In this document: positions 7,849-16,386 of the stretch, one piece after another | Numbering within the stretch: the first letter of the stretch is position 1 | Layout: each line of letters opens with the position of its first letter | NCBI GenBank assembly: GCA_038746265.1 | Contig: JBCDKU010000016.1 | Location: 1 to 38,143, forward strand | Source: JBCBKP01 sp038746265 | GTDB lineage: Bacteria; Planctomycetota; Phycisphaerae; Phycisphaerales; UBA1924 | Direction of reading: 5' to 3' | DNA length: 38,143 nucleotides | Translations under genes and position numbers: made by a program | The notes under the pieces: generated by a model | Database searches by the model: none | The model's input: the letters and a program-made list of their open reading frames with translations, nothing else | Told to the model about the DNA's origin: nothing

Positions 7849-10800
7849 TCATCCCCCCTGAATCTGCGACCGCAGACCCTCGATTTCCTCGCGGAACGAA
7901 TCGCCGTCACCCCGGATCTGGCCGACCGCGGTCTCCGCAACGGCCAGAAGCCGCTCTGCCTCGGTCATGTTGCCGCGGGCGATATTCAGGCGGACCTTGT
8001 GGAGCTGCGTGGTGATCCGGGCCCCAATATCGCCCGACATCGCTTCGCTCCGGTCCAGCATGTCCTCGGCGTCATCGAGCTGCCCGAGTTCGATGTACAC
8101 CCGGGCGAGGCTGTTGGCGATGATCGCCGCTTCCGGGTTGAGCACCAGAGCACGGCGGACGTAGGGCAGGCCCTCCTCGGGACGCCCGAGATCGATCGCC
8201 AGTGCGTAACCCAGGTTGTTCGCGGTCTCCCACTCGTCACCGAACCGCTCGAGCAGCTTCTTCCACCGGTCCACCGCCTCTTCGATCCGCCCGCGGGCGT
8301 AGAGGTTGATCGCGAGGCTCCGAGCCGCGAGCAGCGCAACCTCCGGGAAGTCCTGCTGCTCGGCCGTCGCCGCCAGCAGCTCCTCGCCCTGGCTCGAGGT
8401 CGCGTCGTTCTCGATCAGCATGCCCGCCTTGACGATGTTGAGCCACGCCTGACGCTCCGGGCTCCGCACGCGCTCGAGCTGCGTATCGATGAACGCCGCC
8501 GCCGCTCCGGGCTGGCGGTCGCGGTGCAAACGGCCCACGTTGCCCGACCAGTTGAGCACCGTCTGCGTGCTGAGCTGGAGGTTGTCGAACGCCTGAGCAA
8601 TCAGCGCCTCGGCACGCCGCGGGCGGTTCTGCGCGTTCTCGATCAGCGCCCGCGAGATCAGAATCTCGCTGATCTCATCGACCGCGATGCCCGTGTTCCG
8701 CATCTCCTCAATCACCACCTCGGCATCACCCGGACGCGCCGGCGTGACGTTGAGCAGCGCATCGATGTACCGAAGACCAACACCGATGTCCGACGTCTGC
8801 GCCCACGCACGCGAGTACAACTCCGCCGCACGGCCCCACAGGTTGCGGTCAACGAACACCTGAGCACTCGCAAGGATGAGCAGCGTGTCGCCCCGACGCT
8901 CCGCGAGCACGTTGTTGATCACCTCGAGCGCCTCGCCGTCACGGCCGTCCGTGATCAGCTCCGACATCAGCCCCACGACCGCGTCATTGAGCCGCGGGTT
9001 CAGACGCACGACCTCGCGCAGGCTGCGGATCGCCTCGTCGCGGCGATCGAGCCGCGTGAGGATCGCCGCACGCAGACGGTGCCCACGCCAATCCTCAGGA
9101 TCAAGACGGATCGCCTCGTCCACGTCGTCCAGCACCTCGCGGGTGTACTGCGGGTCGGCCGCGAGAATCTCGGCGCGGCGCAGGAAGATCAGCGGGTTCT
9201 CGGGATCGAGAGTGAGCGCATCGCCGATCGCCCGCACCGCTTCCTCGCGTCGACCGAGCCCCATGAGCGAGTCGGCCCGCTGCGTGAGGCCGATCACGCC
9301 GAGGCCATCCTCGACGCCGGGCTTCGCGAGCTCGGCCAGCGCATCGTCATACCGGCGGCCGCGGTTGTAGGCGTCGATCAGGCGGCGCCGATAGGTCAGC
9401 TGCTCGTCATCCGCGCCGTTGTTGACCACCAGCTCGTACGCCTCGGCCGCCTCGTCGTGCCGCTGCAGCGCCGAGAAGATGTCGCCGGCGAGCCGGTCGG
9501 CCGGACGGGTCTCCTCGTCCTGGATCGCCCGTGCCTCCTCGATCGCGCGGAGGGCGATCTCGTTCTGGTTGCGGGCGTACATGAACCGCGCCATCGTCTG
9601 GTAGGCCTCGGAGATCTCCTCCTCGGTCTGCAGGCCGATGATGTAGTCGATGAATGCCCCACGCGCGAGGTCGATGCCGCGGCGCGGGCCCGCGGGCGTC
9701 TCGACGGTGCCCTGCACGGCAAAGATCGACGCCTGCAGCACCACCAGGCGGAGTGACTGCTCGTTCTCCTCGACCAGCGTCGCGAGGAGCTCCTCGGCCG
9801 CGTCGAGCTGACCATCACGCACATACAGCGACGCGAGGGCCACGGCGTTGTCCAGATCCTCGGGCGTCAGCTCGTACCGCCGGAAGCGGCGATCGATCGC
9901 GATCTTGAGCCCCTGCTCGCCGCCGATCTGCGTTTCGAGGTTGAGATACAGGTCACGGAACCGCGGATCGCGCTCGCCGTAGGGCAGCAAGCGCCGAGCC
10001 TCGACCAACGCTTCCTGGAGCTGCTCACCGAGCAGGAGCGCCTGGATGTACTCCAGGATCACGGCCGCGTTGTTCTCGCGGACCGCGAGCGCCTGCTTGA
10101 GGGATTCGATCGCGAGATCGTTCTGCCCGAGACGCTGCTGCGAGATCGCAAGAAGTCGCCACACGCTCGCGTCCACCGAGCTCGCCCGCGTCGCCGCCGA
10201 GAGCAGGTCCGCCGCCCGGGCCTCGTCGCCCTCGAAGCTCGCGAGACGCGCCTCGAAGGTCATGCCGTCCACGTTGTCCGCATCGATCTCCACGGCCTTG
10301 GCGGCAAGCTGCTGCGCCAGCTCCGCGTTCTCCTCGCGGAGCGCACCGAGGAACCGAAGCTCGAGCACTTCCGGTCGATCCGGGTAACTCTCAGTGAGAT
10401 CCGCGAGAACCGCCTCCGCGTCCGCCTCGCGGCCGGACACCGTATAGATCTGATACTGCGTCAGAAGCTTCTGATACTCCTCGATCCCCGACTGCTCGAG
10501 CACGAGCACGACGGCGTCCGCGCGTTCCTCGGCTTCGAGCACCGGCGCAAGCCGCGCGATCGCTTCATCATCCGGACGCCGCGACTGAGCGGTGCCGATC
10601 AGCGACTTGATCCCCTCGAGCCCGTCCGGGCGCTGGATCAGCTTGTTCGCCAGCGCCACCACCGCACGCGGGTCGTAGCCGCTCGTCTCCACTGCATCTT
10701 GCAGAACACGGATCGCCCGGACGGGATCACCCACGCCGCCGGTCTCGCCCTCGCCCTCCGCGATTCGCTCCGCCTCGAAGATCGCCTCGAGCACCGGATC

Positions 10801-12528
10801 ATCTGCCTGCACCTGCCCGAGACGCTCACGCAGACGGGTGATCTCCCGGTTGATCTCCGCCCGCGCCTCCGCGTCCGGCTCGACCTCCGCGGCCCGCGAG
10901 TACAGGTTCAACGCCTGCTGCAGGTTTACGGTCTCGCCGATGCGGACGTCAACCCGCGCGAGCGCCTTGAGCGTCTCCGCGTCGAACTGGTTTCGGCGGA
11001 GCAGCTGCTCAAACTTCGTCCGCGCCTGCGCGAACCGCCCGAGCTGCGCCGCCACGAGTGCCTCGCGGCGGACCGCCAGCACGTCCGAGTCCTGCGTCAC
11101 CTCGTTGTACTTCGCGTAGTTGTCGAGGGCATCGCGGAAATCGCCCAGGACCTCCGCGACGATCGCGTCGATGAGGAGCAGCTGCTCGGACTCGTCGCCC
11201 GCGACACGCCGGAAGCGATCGCGCGCATCGGCGGTGATCTGCAGCGCCTTCTCACGAGCGTCCGCGTCATCGTCGAGCGTGGACGCCCAGATGCCTGCGA
11301 TCCGCGCGGTCAGCGCCGGCGCGGTCTGCTGCGTGCCGAGCCTGATCCGTCCCTGCACGCTCAGCGGGAGGTAGTCGAGCGCCTCGAGCTCATCGAGGTA
11401 CGCGATCGCCTTCTCAAACTCGCTCTGCCCCGCGAGCAGCTCCGCGCCGAGACGGTAGATCCGGCTCTGGAGCACACCCGCCTCGGGGTTCTGCTCGGCG
11501 ATCTCGAGCTGCCTTGCGATGATCGCCGACGTCTGCGTGCCCTGCGAGATCGGATCGAGCGCCAGCTCCATCGCCCTCGCCCGCGCCACAAGATCAAACG
11601 GCAGCGGATCGTTCTCGCGCGACATCTCGCGAAGAAGCGACTTCAGGTTCGCGATCGGCTCCGCAGACAGCTCACGGATGCGCGCCGCCTGGGTCGGCCC
11701 CGGGAGCGCCCGGATCTGCGGATCAAGCCGCAGACGCCCGACCGGCACGATGATGTCGAACATCCGCGTGAAATAGTCATTCGGCGCTACCCGGCGGAGA
11801 CGCGCGAGCACGTCGTCCGCCGCCTGCCACTGCTCGCCTGCCGTCCGGCTATCGCCGGCAAGGATCGCCGACCGCGCCTCGTTCTCGATGATCTGCACCA
11901 GCGCCGTCGCCGCCTCGGCGTCCTGCGGCGCAACCTCCAGCACCGCCCGAAGCTCCGCGATCGCCGTTTCGCGATCATCTTCCTGCAGCGGACGCCCCGC
12001 GTTCAGCAGACGGACGTACCCGAGACCCTTGTACCGCCGCAGCCGGTTCCACTCGCCGGACGGGTCCGACTGAAAGAACGCGAACAGCTGGTCCGCCTCA
12101 TCCGCGAGGTTGTCAACGAGCTGCGGCGGCGCACCATAGAGCAGCCACAGCTGGTCGTGCAGCATCTTGAGGTACCGCTCCGACGCCTCGATATCACCGC
12201 GGTTCAGGCGCGCCAGGCTCTCGGCCGCGGCGACATACTCGGTGTACCGCTGGTCGTACTCGTTCGCGTCCTCGGGCACGACGTTGCCCAGAGCATCGAA
12301 CCACGTCTGCATCCACACCGGATTCGTGCGATCCTTAAAGACCGCGCTGCCGTACAGCCGCTGCGCTTCCTTCCAGTTCCCCGCGGCCGCAGCCTCGTCG
12401 CCGAGCCGGATGTAGTCCTCGCCCGTCTTCTTCACGACGAGGACGAACGTGGTGATCGCCGCAGCGCCCACCGCGAGCAGACCCGCGACGAGGATGATCA
12501 CAAACTTCGTATTCACGCGTGCTGCCAT
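7849..12528 (-). CDS. Giant TPR-repeat protein with N-terminal membrane anchor (PrsT-like)
   Basis: A 1559-residue protein made almost wholly of tetratricopeptide-type helical repeats (recurrent A..ALA, A...Y..A, LDP/LNP motifs) behind a single N-terminal membrane helix (VIILVAGLLAVGAAAITTFVLVV). It faces the periplasm if that helix is an uncleaved anchor. Large TPR proteins (PrsT and similar) are regular members of exosortase/polysaccharide clusters and are thought to scaffold export or sorting; the role here is inferred. An upstream in-frame ATG exists at 12537, but GGAG is adjacent to that one and nine bases before the ATG at 12528, so 12528 is chosen. It starts 55 bases after the EpsI-like stop, and a 166-base gap separates it from the Wzc-like gene. 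Confidence 0.88.
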   Translation of the reverse strand: MAARVNTKFVIILVAGLLAVGAAAITTFVLVVKKTGEDYIRLGDEAAAAGNWKEAQRLYGSAVFKDRTNPVWMQTWFDALGNVVPEDANEYDQRYTEYVAAAESLARLNRGDIEASERYLKMLHDQLWLLYGAPPQLVDNLADEADQLFAFFQSDPSGEWNRLRRYKGLGYVRLLNAGRPLQEDDRETAIAELRAVLEVAPQDAEAATALVQIIENEARSAILAGDSRTAGEQWQAADDVLARLRRVAPNDYFTRMFDIIVPVGRLRLDPQIRALPGPTQAARIRELSAEPIANLKSLLREMSRENDPLPFDLVARARAMELALDPISQGTQTSAIIARQLEIAEQNPEAGVLQSRIYRLGAELLAGQSEFEKAIAYLDELEALDYLPLSVQGRIRLGTQQTAPALTARIAGIWASTLDDDADAREKALQITADARDRFRRVAGDESEQLLLIDAIVAEVLGDFRDALDNYAKYNEVTQDSDVLAVRREALVAAQLGRFAQARTKFEQLLRRNQFDAETLKALARVDVRIGETVNLQQALNLYSRAAEVEPDAEARAEINREITRLRERLGQVQADDPVLEAIFEAERIAEGEGETGGVGDPVRAIRVLQDAVETSGYDPRAVVALANKLIQRPDGLEGIKSLIGTAQSRRPDDEAIARLAPVLEAEERADAVVLVLEQSGIEEYQKLLTQYQIYTVSGREADAEAVLADLTESYPDRPEVLELRFLGALREENAELAQQLAAKAVEIDADNVDGMTFEARLASFEGDEARAADLLSAATRASSVDASVWRLLAISQQRLGQNDLAIESLKQALAVRENNAAVILEYIQALLLGEQLQEALVEARRLLPYGERDPRFRDLYLNLETQIGGEQGLKIAIDRRFRRYELTPEDLDNAVALASLYVRDGQLDAAEELLATLVEENEQSLRLVVLQASIFAVQGTVETPAGPRRGIDLARGAFIDYIIGLQTEEEISEAYQTMARFMYARNQNEIALRAIEEARAIQDEETRPADRLAGDIFSALQRHDEAAEAYELVVNNGADDEQLTYRRRLIDAYNRGRRYDDALAELAKPGVEDGLGVIGLTQRADSLMGLGRREEAVRAIGDALTLDPENPLIFLRRAEILAADPQYTREVLDDVDEAIRLDPEDWRGHRLRAAILTRLDRRDEAIRSLREVVRLNPRLNDAVVGLMSELITDGRDGEALEVINNVLAERRGDTLLILASAQVFVDRNLWGRAAELYSRAWAQTSDIGVGLRYIDALLNVTPARPGDAEVVIEEMRNTGIAVDEISEILISRALIENAQNRPRRAEALIAQAFDNLQLSTQTVLNWSGNVGRLHRDRQPGAAAAFIDTQLERVRSPERQAWLNIVKAGMLIENDATSSQGEELLAATAEQQDFPEVALLAARSLAINLYARGRIEEAVDRWKKLLERFGDEWETANNLGYALAIDLGRPEEGLPYVRRALVLNPEAAIIANSLARVYIELGQLDDAEDMLDRSEAMSGDIGARITTQLHKVRLNIARGNMTEAERLLAVAETAVGQIRGDGDSFREEIEGLRSQIQGG

Positions 12529-12583
12529 CGGTTCCATCTCCAGGGCCGTCCCGCGGCCGATTCATACCGGCGTCCCCACGCCC

Positions 12584-13486
12584 TTATGCGCCGCCTTCGG
12601 CCTCTCCACCCTCGGGGTCGTACGCCCCGGTCTGCACGTCCACCCAGTCCGGGAGGCACAGCATGATCTCGGCCATCAGCTCACTCAGGAGCTCGGCCGA
12701 GTACTTCTCGTGTTCGTCACTCGACGAGATCCCCGACACGCTGGTGATCTGCACCTTCGCGTAGTAGGCGTACTCGTCGCTCAGGTTGAAACTCAAACCA
12801 CGCACCGCCTCAGCAGAGCCCACGGCCCCGCCGTTCGCGATGAAGAAATACCCCGCAAAGATCGACCCGCGCCCGCGGTTGCTGCGGAACTCGCTCAGCC
12901 GGAAGGGAAGCGGGCTTTCGGGCCCCACATCGCGCGGCAGCCGAACCTCCGCGAACCTGCTCCGGTACTGCGGGATCGTCCGCGTCTTGTAGATCACACC
13001 CTGGTTGCCGACGATCCGCTCGTCATCGGTCTCGATCGACGTGTCCTCACGCCAGCGGCTGGTATCGAGATCGAGCCGAACAACGCGGGACGCGTCCGAC
13101 TGCTGCAGGCCGCCCCCGACGAAACACCGCTCCGGAACGTGCGGCACCGTGTCGATGTCATCGGTGTAGTACGCGCCGTGGAACTCGACCTGAACGATCT
13201 GCCCGTCGGGCCCGGGCTCCTTCCGCTGGTACACGCGCGAGACGTAGTTCTCTGTCCCGAGCGTCACCACGACGTCCTTGCTCATCAGGATGTCGCCGCC
13301 GACCCGCTCCCACGAGGGTGTCTCCGCCGGGATCGCAAGGAACGTCCGGCCGTCCGGCGGGTAGATCGGCTTCTTCTCGAGCTGCAGCGAGAGCGCATCG
13401 ATCATCCGGCCCATCGCGATCGATCCGACGCCGAACACAGCGATCAGCGTGAGCAGCCCGGGATTCAGAAGCAGCTTCCAGTTCAC
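12584..13486 (-). CDS. Exosortase-associated EpsI-like protein (DUF3485 type)
   Basis: A 300-residue protein with one N-terminal membrane helix (about 8-28) and an extracytoplasmic domain. HVPERCFVGGG (116-126) matches the conserved H-P-x-x-C-x-x-G motif of EpsI-family proteins that accompany exosortases, and GYFFIANGG (near 215) corresponds to their later aromatic-Asn-Gly motif. The biochemical role of EpsI proteins is unsettled; they co-occur with, or are fused to, exosortases. The start is GTG at 13484-13486, overlapping the exosortase stop by four bases (GTGA), so the two are translationally coupled. The C-terminal tail is acidic and Gly-rich. Confidence 0.87.
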   Translation of the reverse strand: MNWKLLLNPGLLTLIAVFGVGSIAMGRMIDALSLQLEKKPIYPPDGRTFLAIPAETPSWERVGGDILMSKDVVVTLGTENYVSRVYQRKEPGPDGQIVQVEFHGAYYTDDIDTVPHVPERCFVGGGLQQSDASRVVRLDLDTSRWREDTSIETDDERIVGNQGVIYKTRTIPQYRSRFAEVRLPRDVGPESPLPFRLSEFRSNRGRGSIFAGYFFIANGGAVGSAEAVRGLSFNLSDEYAYYAKVQITSVSGISSSDEHEKYSAELLSELMAEIMLCLPDWVDVQTGAYDPEGGEAEGGA

Positions 13487-14430
13487 GACGCCGCCTCCTG
13501 CTCGTCATCAAAGCTCACGAACTTGTTCAGCGCCCACACCACGCCGAAGAACAGCGCGATCGATGGAAAGAGCAGGATCGTCCCGATCACCATGTGCGCG
13601 TTACCAGCAGCAAGATCCGGGTTCACCAGCGAGACCAGCCCGAGCACCGCGACCCGCGCCATGTTCATCAGCACCGCGACCGGGGCCGCCAGGAGGATCA
13701 GGGTCGCCCGCTGCCACCACAACCGGCACGACCCGAGCGCGAACCCCGCCGCTAGCGCGTAGAACGCCACGACCATCCGCATCCCGCTGCACGCCTCGGC
13801 AACATTGAGCGGCAGCTCCCGGCCGTCAGCCGTCAGGATCTTCAGCGTGTTGCCGTTCAGCTCGGTCTCGAAGTCGAGCAGCAGCCCGCACACCGACAGC
13901 ATCACCCACGCCCCCTGGCTCGCCAAGAACTGGAGCTGGAACGTGATCCGCAGCATGATCGATTCGGGCAGCGTGATCGCGAACGACAGATACGCCAGCG
14001 GCAGAAACAGATGCCGCATCGCCCGCGGCCCGAGCAGCAGCAGCGTCGAGCCGTAGAGCCCGAGCAGCATCGCCGCCCCCTGCGGGAAGTGGCTGCGGAT
14101 CAGAACCACGCTCTGGAAGTAGATGATGATCGAGAGCAGCACGACCGGCAGCGCAGGCCAGAACGTCCGCATCTCGACCTTCGCGAGCTGATCACGCGAC
14201 TTCCACACCAGGAAACCGCTGATAAACGGCACGATGAACGCGTGCCCCCAGTCCTCGAACTGCCCCGTCGAGATCTCCCGCTGACGATCCAGCACCTGCC
14301 AGAACATCAGCGCGAACGCCAAGACAAACACCACCGCCGCGGCGATCACCGGCGGCGTCATGAGGCGCGCGAGCGGGTCGCCGGCCTGCTGCGGCGACAC
14401 CTTCAGCCGGCCTGTTGACACCGTGCTCAT
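13483..14430 (-). CDS. Exosortase (exosortase/archaeosortase family transpeptidase)
   Basis: Polytopic membrane cysteine transpeptidase of 315 residues that cleaves C-terminal sorting signals and passes proteins to the cell surface. The family triad is present: Cys214 in EACSGMR, Arg259 in NMARVAVLG and His279 in NAHMVIG. About eight hydrophobic helices are apparent. An in-frame TTG lies four codons upstream (14442), but the ATG at 14428-14430 is a more likely start. Its immediate neighbours are the EpsI-like partner (overlapping), the giant TPR protein and the Wza/Wzc-like export proteins, the usual exosortase context. No substrate with a PEP-CTERM-like tail was found in this window. Confidence 0.93.
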   Translation of the reverse strand: MSTVSTGRLKVSPQQAGDPLARLMTPPVIAAAVVFVLAFALMFWQVLDRQREISTGQFEDWGHAFIVPFISGFLVWKSRDQLAKVEMRTFWPALPVVLLSIIIYFQSVVLIRSHFPQGAAMLLGLYGSTLLLLGPRAMRHLFLPLAYLSFAITLPESIMLRITFQLQFLASQGAWVMLSVCGLLLDFETELNGNTLKILTADGRELPLNVAEACSGMRMVVAFYALAAGFALGSCRLWWQRATLILLAAPVAVLMNMARVAVLGLVSLVNPDLAAGNAHMVIGTILLFPSIALFFGVVWALNKFVSFDDEQEAAS

Positions 14431-14519
14431 CCAAAGCCCCAAACGTCGATCGAACGATCCCGAGAAATCTCTCCGAAACGATACGCGGCGCGACCTCCGA
14501 CGTTCGGAGTTCGCTCGAA

Positions 14520-16151
14520 TTAGCCGCCCGGCGCAGCCAGCGGCGGCGGACCGAACACGTCGTTACCGAAGTTGCGATCGAGCAGGAACCCAAACCCGTA
14601 CGACGCGCGGAACCCGCCACGGATTACCGCCAGCGGCAGCGCCCAGAAGTTGGTTCCGATATTGATGTGATCGTCAGGCTTCAGGTAGACGTCGGGCTGC
14701 GTCCCCTCCGCGATCGCGCGGAGATTCAGCATGATCGTCGCCTCCCGGTCCGGTCCGACCATCCGCGTCAGGTCACACCGCTCCGGGATCGCCACCCCGC
14801 TCAACCCGCCCGCAGCCGTGATCGCACGCCGCAGCGTCAGCCGACCGGCGAACGGAAGCTGGTAGACACCGGGCCGGTTCACGAACCCGCCGACGTACAC
14901 ATTCCCGACGTCCGGCGGCGGCACACGGATGATGTCGCCCGGCCGAACCACGATGTTGTACCGGGCATCGCCCGCGAGCAGGGGCTTCACCGGCACCTCG
15001 ATAATCCGCTGGCTCACCAGCCCGTCACCGGGAGCACCGTCGTCGGACACCGGTGTGCCCCCCACGCCCCGCGGCCGATCCGCGCGAACCCACTGCCCAT
15101 CGAGGAACACCCAGCCGCCCGGCCCGGATCCGCCGCGGTCCGCGGGCGATCTCGGCCGGTCACCCGGCACGACCGGGTCCACAAGCTCGATCACCGGCGC
15201 CTGACGATCGGGCTGAGCCACCGGCGCAGCCGGGACCGACTCCTCACCGATCAGATCGATCGGCGGACGGTCGCCCGTCGGCCGATTGGGCTGCACCCGC
15301 GCCGGCTGCGATCCCGCCCCGCGCGACGCAACCAGACCCGGGCTTCCGCCCGGAGGCGCACCGATGATGTCGTCGATCAGATCCAGCACGTCCTGCTGGT
15401 CATCGCCCTGCCTCTGGGGCGTCGTCGGCGGCGCGAGCCGATCTTGCGGCTGACGCTGCAGCCCGGAGCCGTCCACGCCCCGGACCCCCGCCTCAAGCCC
15501 GACCTGCCGGATCACAAGAAGCTTCGCCCCCTGCCGCTCCGCCACGCCCCCCGCGGCCACGACCGCCTCAAGCAGCCGGTAGTCCGACGACGGGATGAAG
15601 TACTGCCCGGGGTCCTGAACCGATCCCAGCACGCTGTACGTCTGACGCCGCCGCTGCGGGATCGTCACGGAAATCAGCGGATCCGCGATAAACCGGCGCA
15701 TCTCGCCCCGGATCGTCTCGGTCACCTGCTCCTCGTCCTGCCCGCCCACATAAATACGCCCGAGCTGCGGGATCTCGATGAACCCGTTGATATCCACCGC
15801 CCGCTGGATCTGAAGCTCCTGTCCGCGGTTCACCAGATCGAACAGCGTCAGGTCCAAGACGTCGCCCGGCCCCACGATGTAGAGCTCGGGCTCCGGCAGC
15901 AGGTCCGTCTCCGTCACGGGCGTCGTCTCAAGCTCGTCCGTGACGCCCTCCTCGATCGCCGCGATGTTCTCGAGGATCGGCACGATCGTGGGCGTTTCCT
16001 CCCAGCGGCCAGTCACGCTCGGATCGATGAACGAGTCAAAGTTGCACCCGCCGAGCACCGCGCCGAGGGACGCGAGGCCCCCTGCCGCAGTCAAAAGCCG
16101 CATCGGTGAGCGTTCGTGGCGTCTGGTCTTGGGCACCGCTGCGGTCCTCAT
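14520..16151 (-). CDS. Polysaccharide export outer-membrane lipoprotein, Wza-like with SLBB domains
   Basis: Predicted outer-membrane lipoprotein of 543 residues. After a basic N region comes a signal with lipobox LGGC (Cys36). The polysaccharide export domain follows (YIVGPGDVLDLTLFD, then INGFIEIPQLGRIYVGG), an SLBB domain (VLGSVQDPGQYFIP, LLEAVVAAGGVA) and a second SLBB domain (YVGGFVNRPGVYQLP, LRRAITAAGGLSG). A Pro/Gly/Arg-rich linker of about 150 residues separates the two SLBB domains, so the protein is longer than E. coli Wza (~380). It should form the outer-membrane exit for the polymer. Start choice is uncertain: GTG at 16208 and ATG at 16103 are alternatives; ATG 16151 has AGGA ten bases upstream. 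First gene of the minus-strand operon. Confidence 0.88.
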   Translation of the reverse strand: MRTAAVPKTRRHERSPMRLLTAAGGLASLGAVLGGCNFDSFIDPSVTGRWEETPTIVPILENIAAIEEGVTDELETTPVTETDLLPEPELYIVGPGDVLDLTLFDLVNRGQELQIQRAVDINGFIEIPQLGRIYVGGQDEEQVTETIRGEMRRFIADPLISVTIPQRRRQTYSVLGSVQDPGQYFIPSSDYRLLEAVVAAGGVAERQGAKLLVIRQVGLEAGVRGVDGSGLQRQPQDRLAPPTTPQRQGDDQQDVLDLIDDIIGAPPGGSPGLVASRGAGSQPARVQPNRPTGDRPPIDLIGEESVPAAPVAQPDRQAPVIELVDPVVPGDRPRSPADRGGSGPGGWVFLDGQWVRADRPRGVGGTPVSDDGAPGDGLVSQRIIEVPVKPLLAGDARYNIVVRPGDIIRVPPPDVGNVYVGGFVNRPGVYQLPFAGRLTLRRAITAAGGLSGVAIPERCDLTRMVGPDREATIMLNLRAIAEGTQPDVYLKPDDHINIGTNFWALPLAVIRGGFRASYGFGFLLDRNFGNDVFGPPPLAAPGG

Positions 16152-16305
16152 CTCGTCAAGATCCTGATCGGTCCCGCGGGATCGTCCAAACGGCGGGCTG
16201 ACATTCACTGCGTTCTCAGACGCCGCCGTGTTCGCGCACGGGCCGCCCGATTCCGGTCACACCGGAGCCTCCCTTCTCGGCTGACGCGTCCGAGAGTGGT
16301 CAGAA

Positions 16306-16330
16306 TTGACGCGCACGGGCCGCGCGTCAA
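16306..16330. promoter_or_regulatory. Dyad symmetry, candidate operator between wza-like operon and lipA
   Basis: Perfect inverted repeat TTGACGCG (16306-16313) and CGCGTCAA (16323-16330) separated by nine bases. It lies in the 235-base region between the divergent wza-like and lipA genes. Arm length and spacing fit a dimeric regulator site. Both arms contain TTGAC, so part could serve as a -35; on the minus strand this would point toward the polysaccharide operon, but the -10 match at 17 bases (AATTCT) is poor. Confidence 0.45.
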
Positions 16331-16374
16331 CGCCTTGGAGCCACCAAATTTCGGATTTCGGAGGGGCCCCCACC

Positions 16375-16380
16375 TACCAT
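16375..16380 (+). promoter_or_regulatory. Candidate -10 box for lipA, leaderless arrangement
   Basis: TACCAT ends six bases before the lipA ATG (16387), which would place the transcription start at or next to the initiation codon. No clear -35 hexamer is seen 17 bases upstream. Confidence 0.4.
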
Positions 16381-16386
16381 CACGCG

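Noticed and set aside
7357..9756. 799-codon plus-strand open frame
   Set aside because: It lies antisense to the Wzc-like and TPR genes, has Arg/Leu-rich composition without domains, and is an artefact of high GC.
10699..12666. 655-codon plus-strand open frame
   Set aside because: Antisense to the TPR gene; extremely Arg-rich with no recognisable motif.
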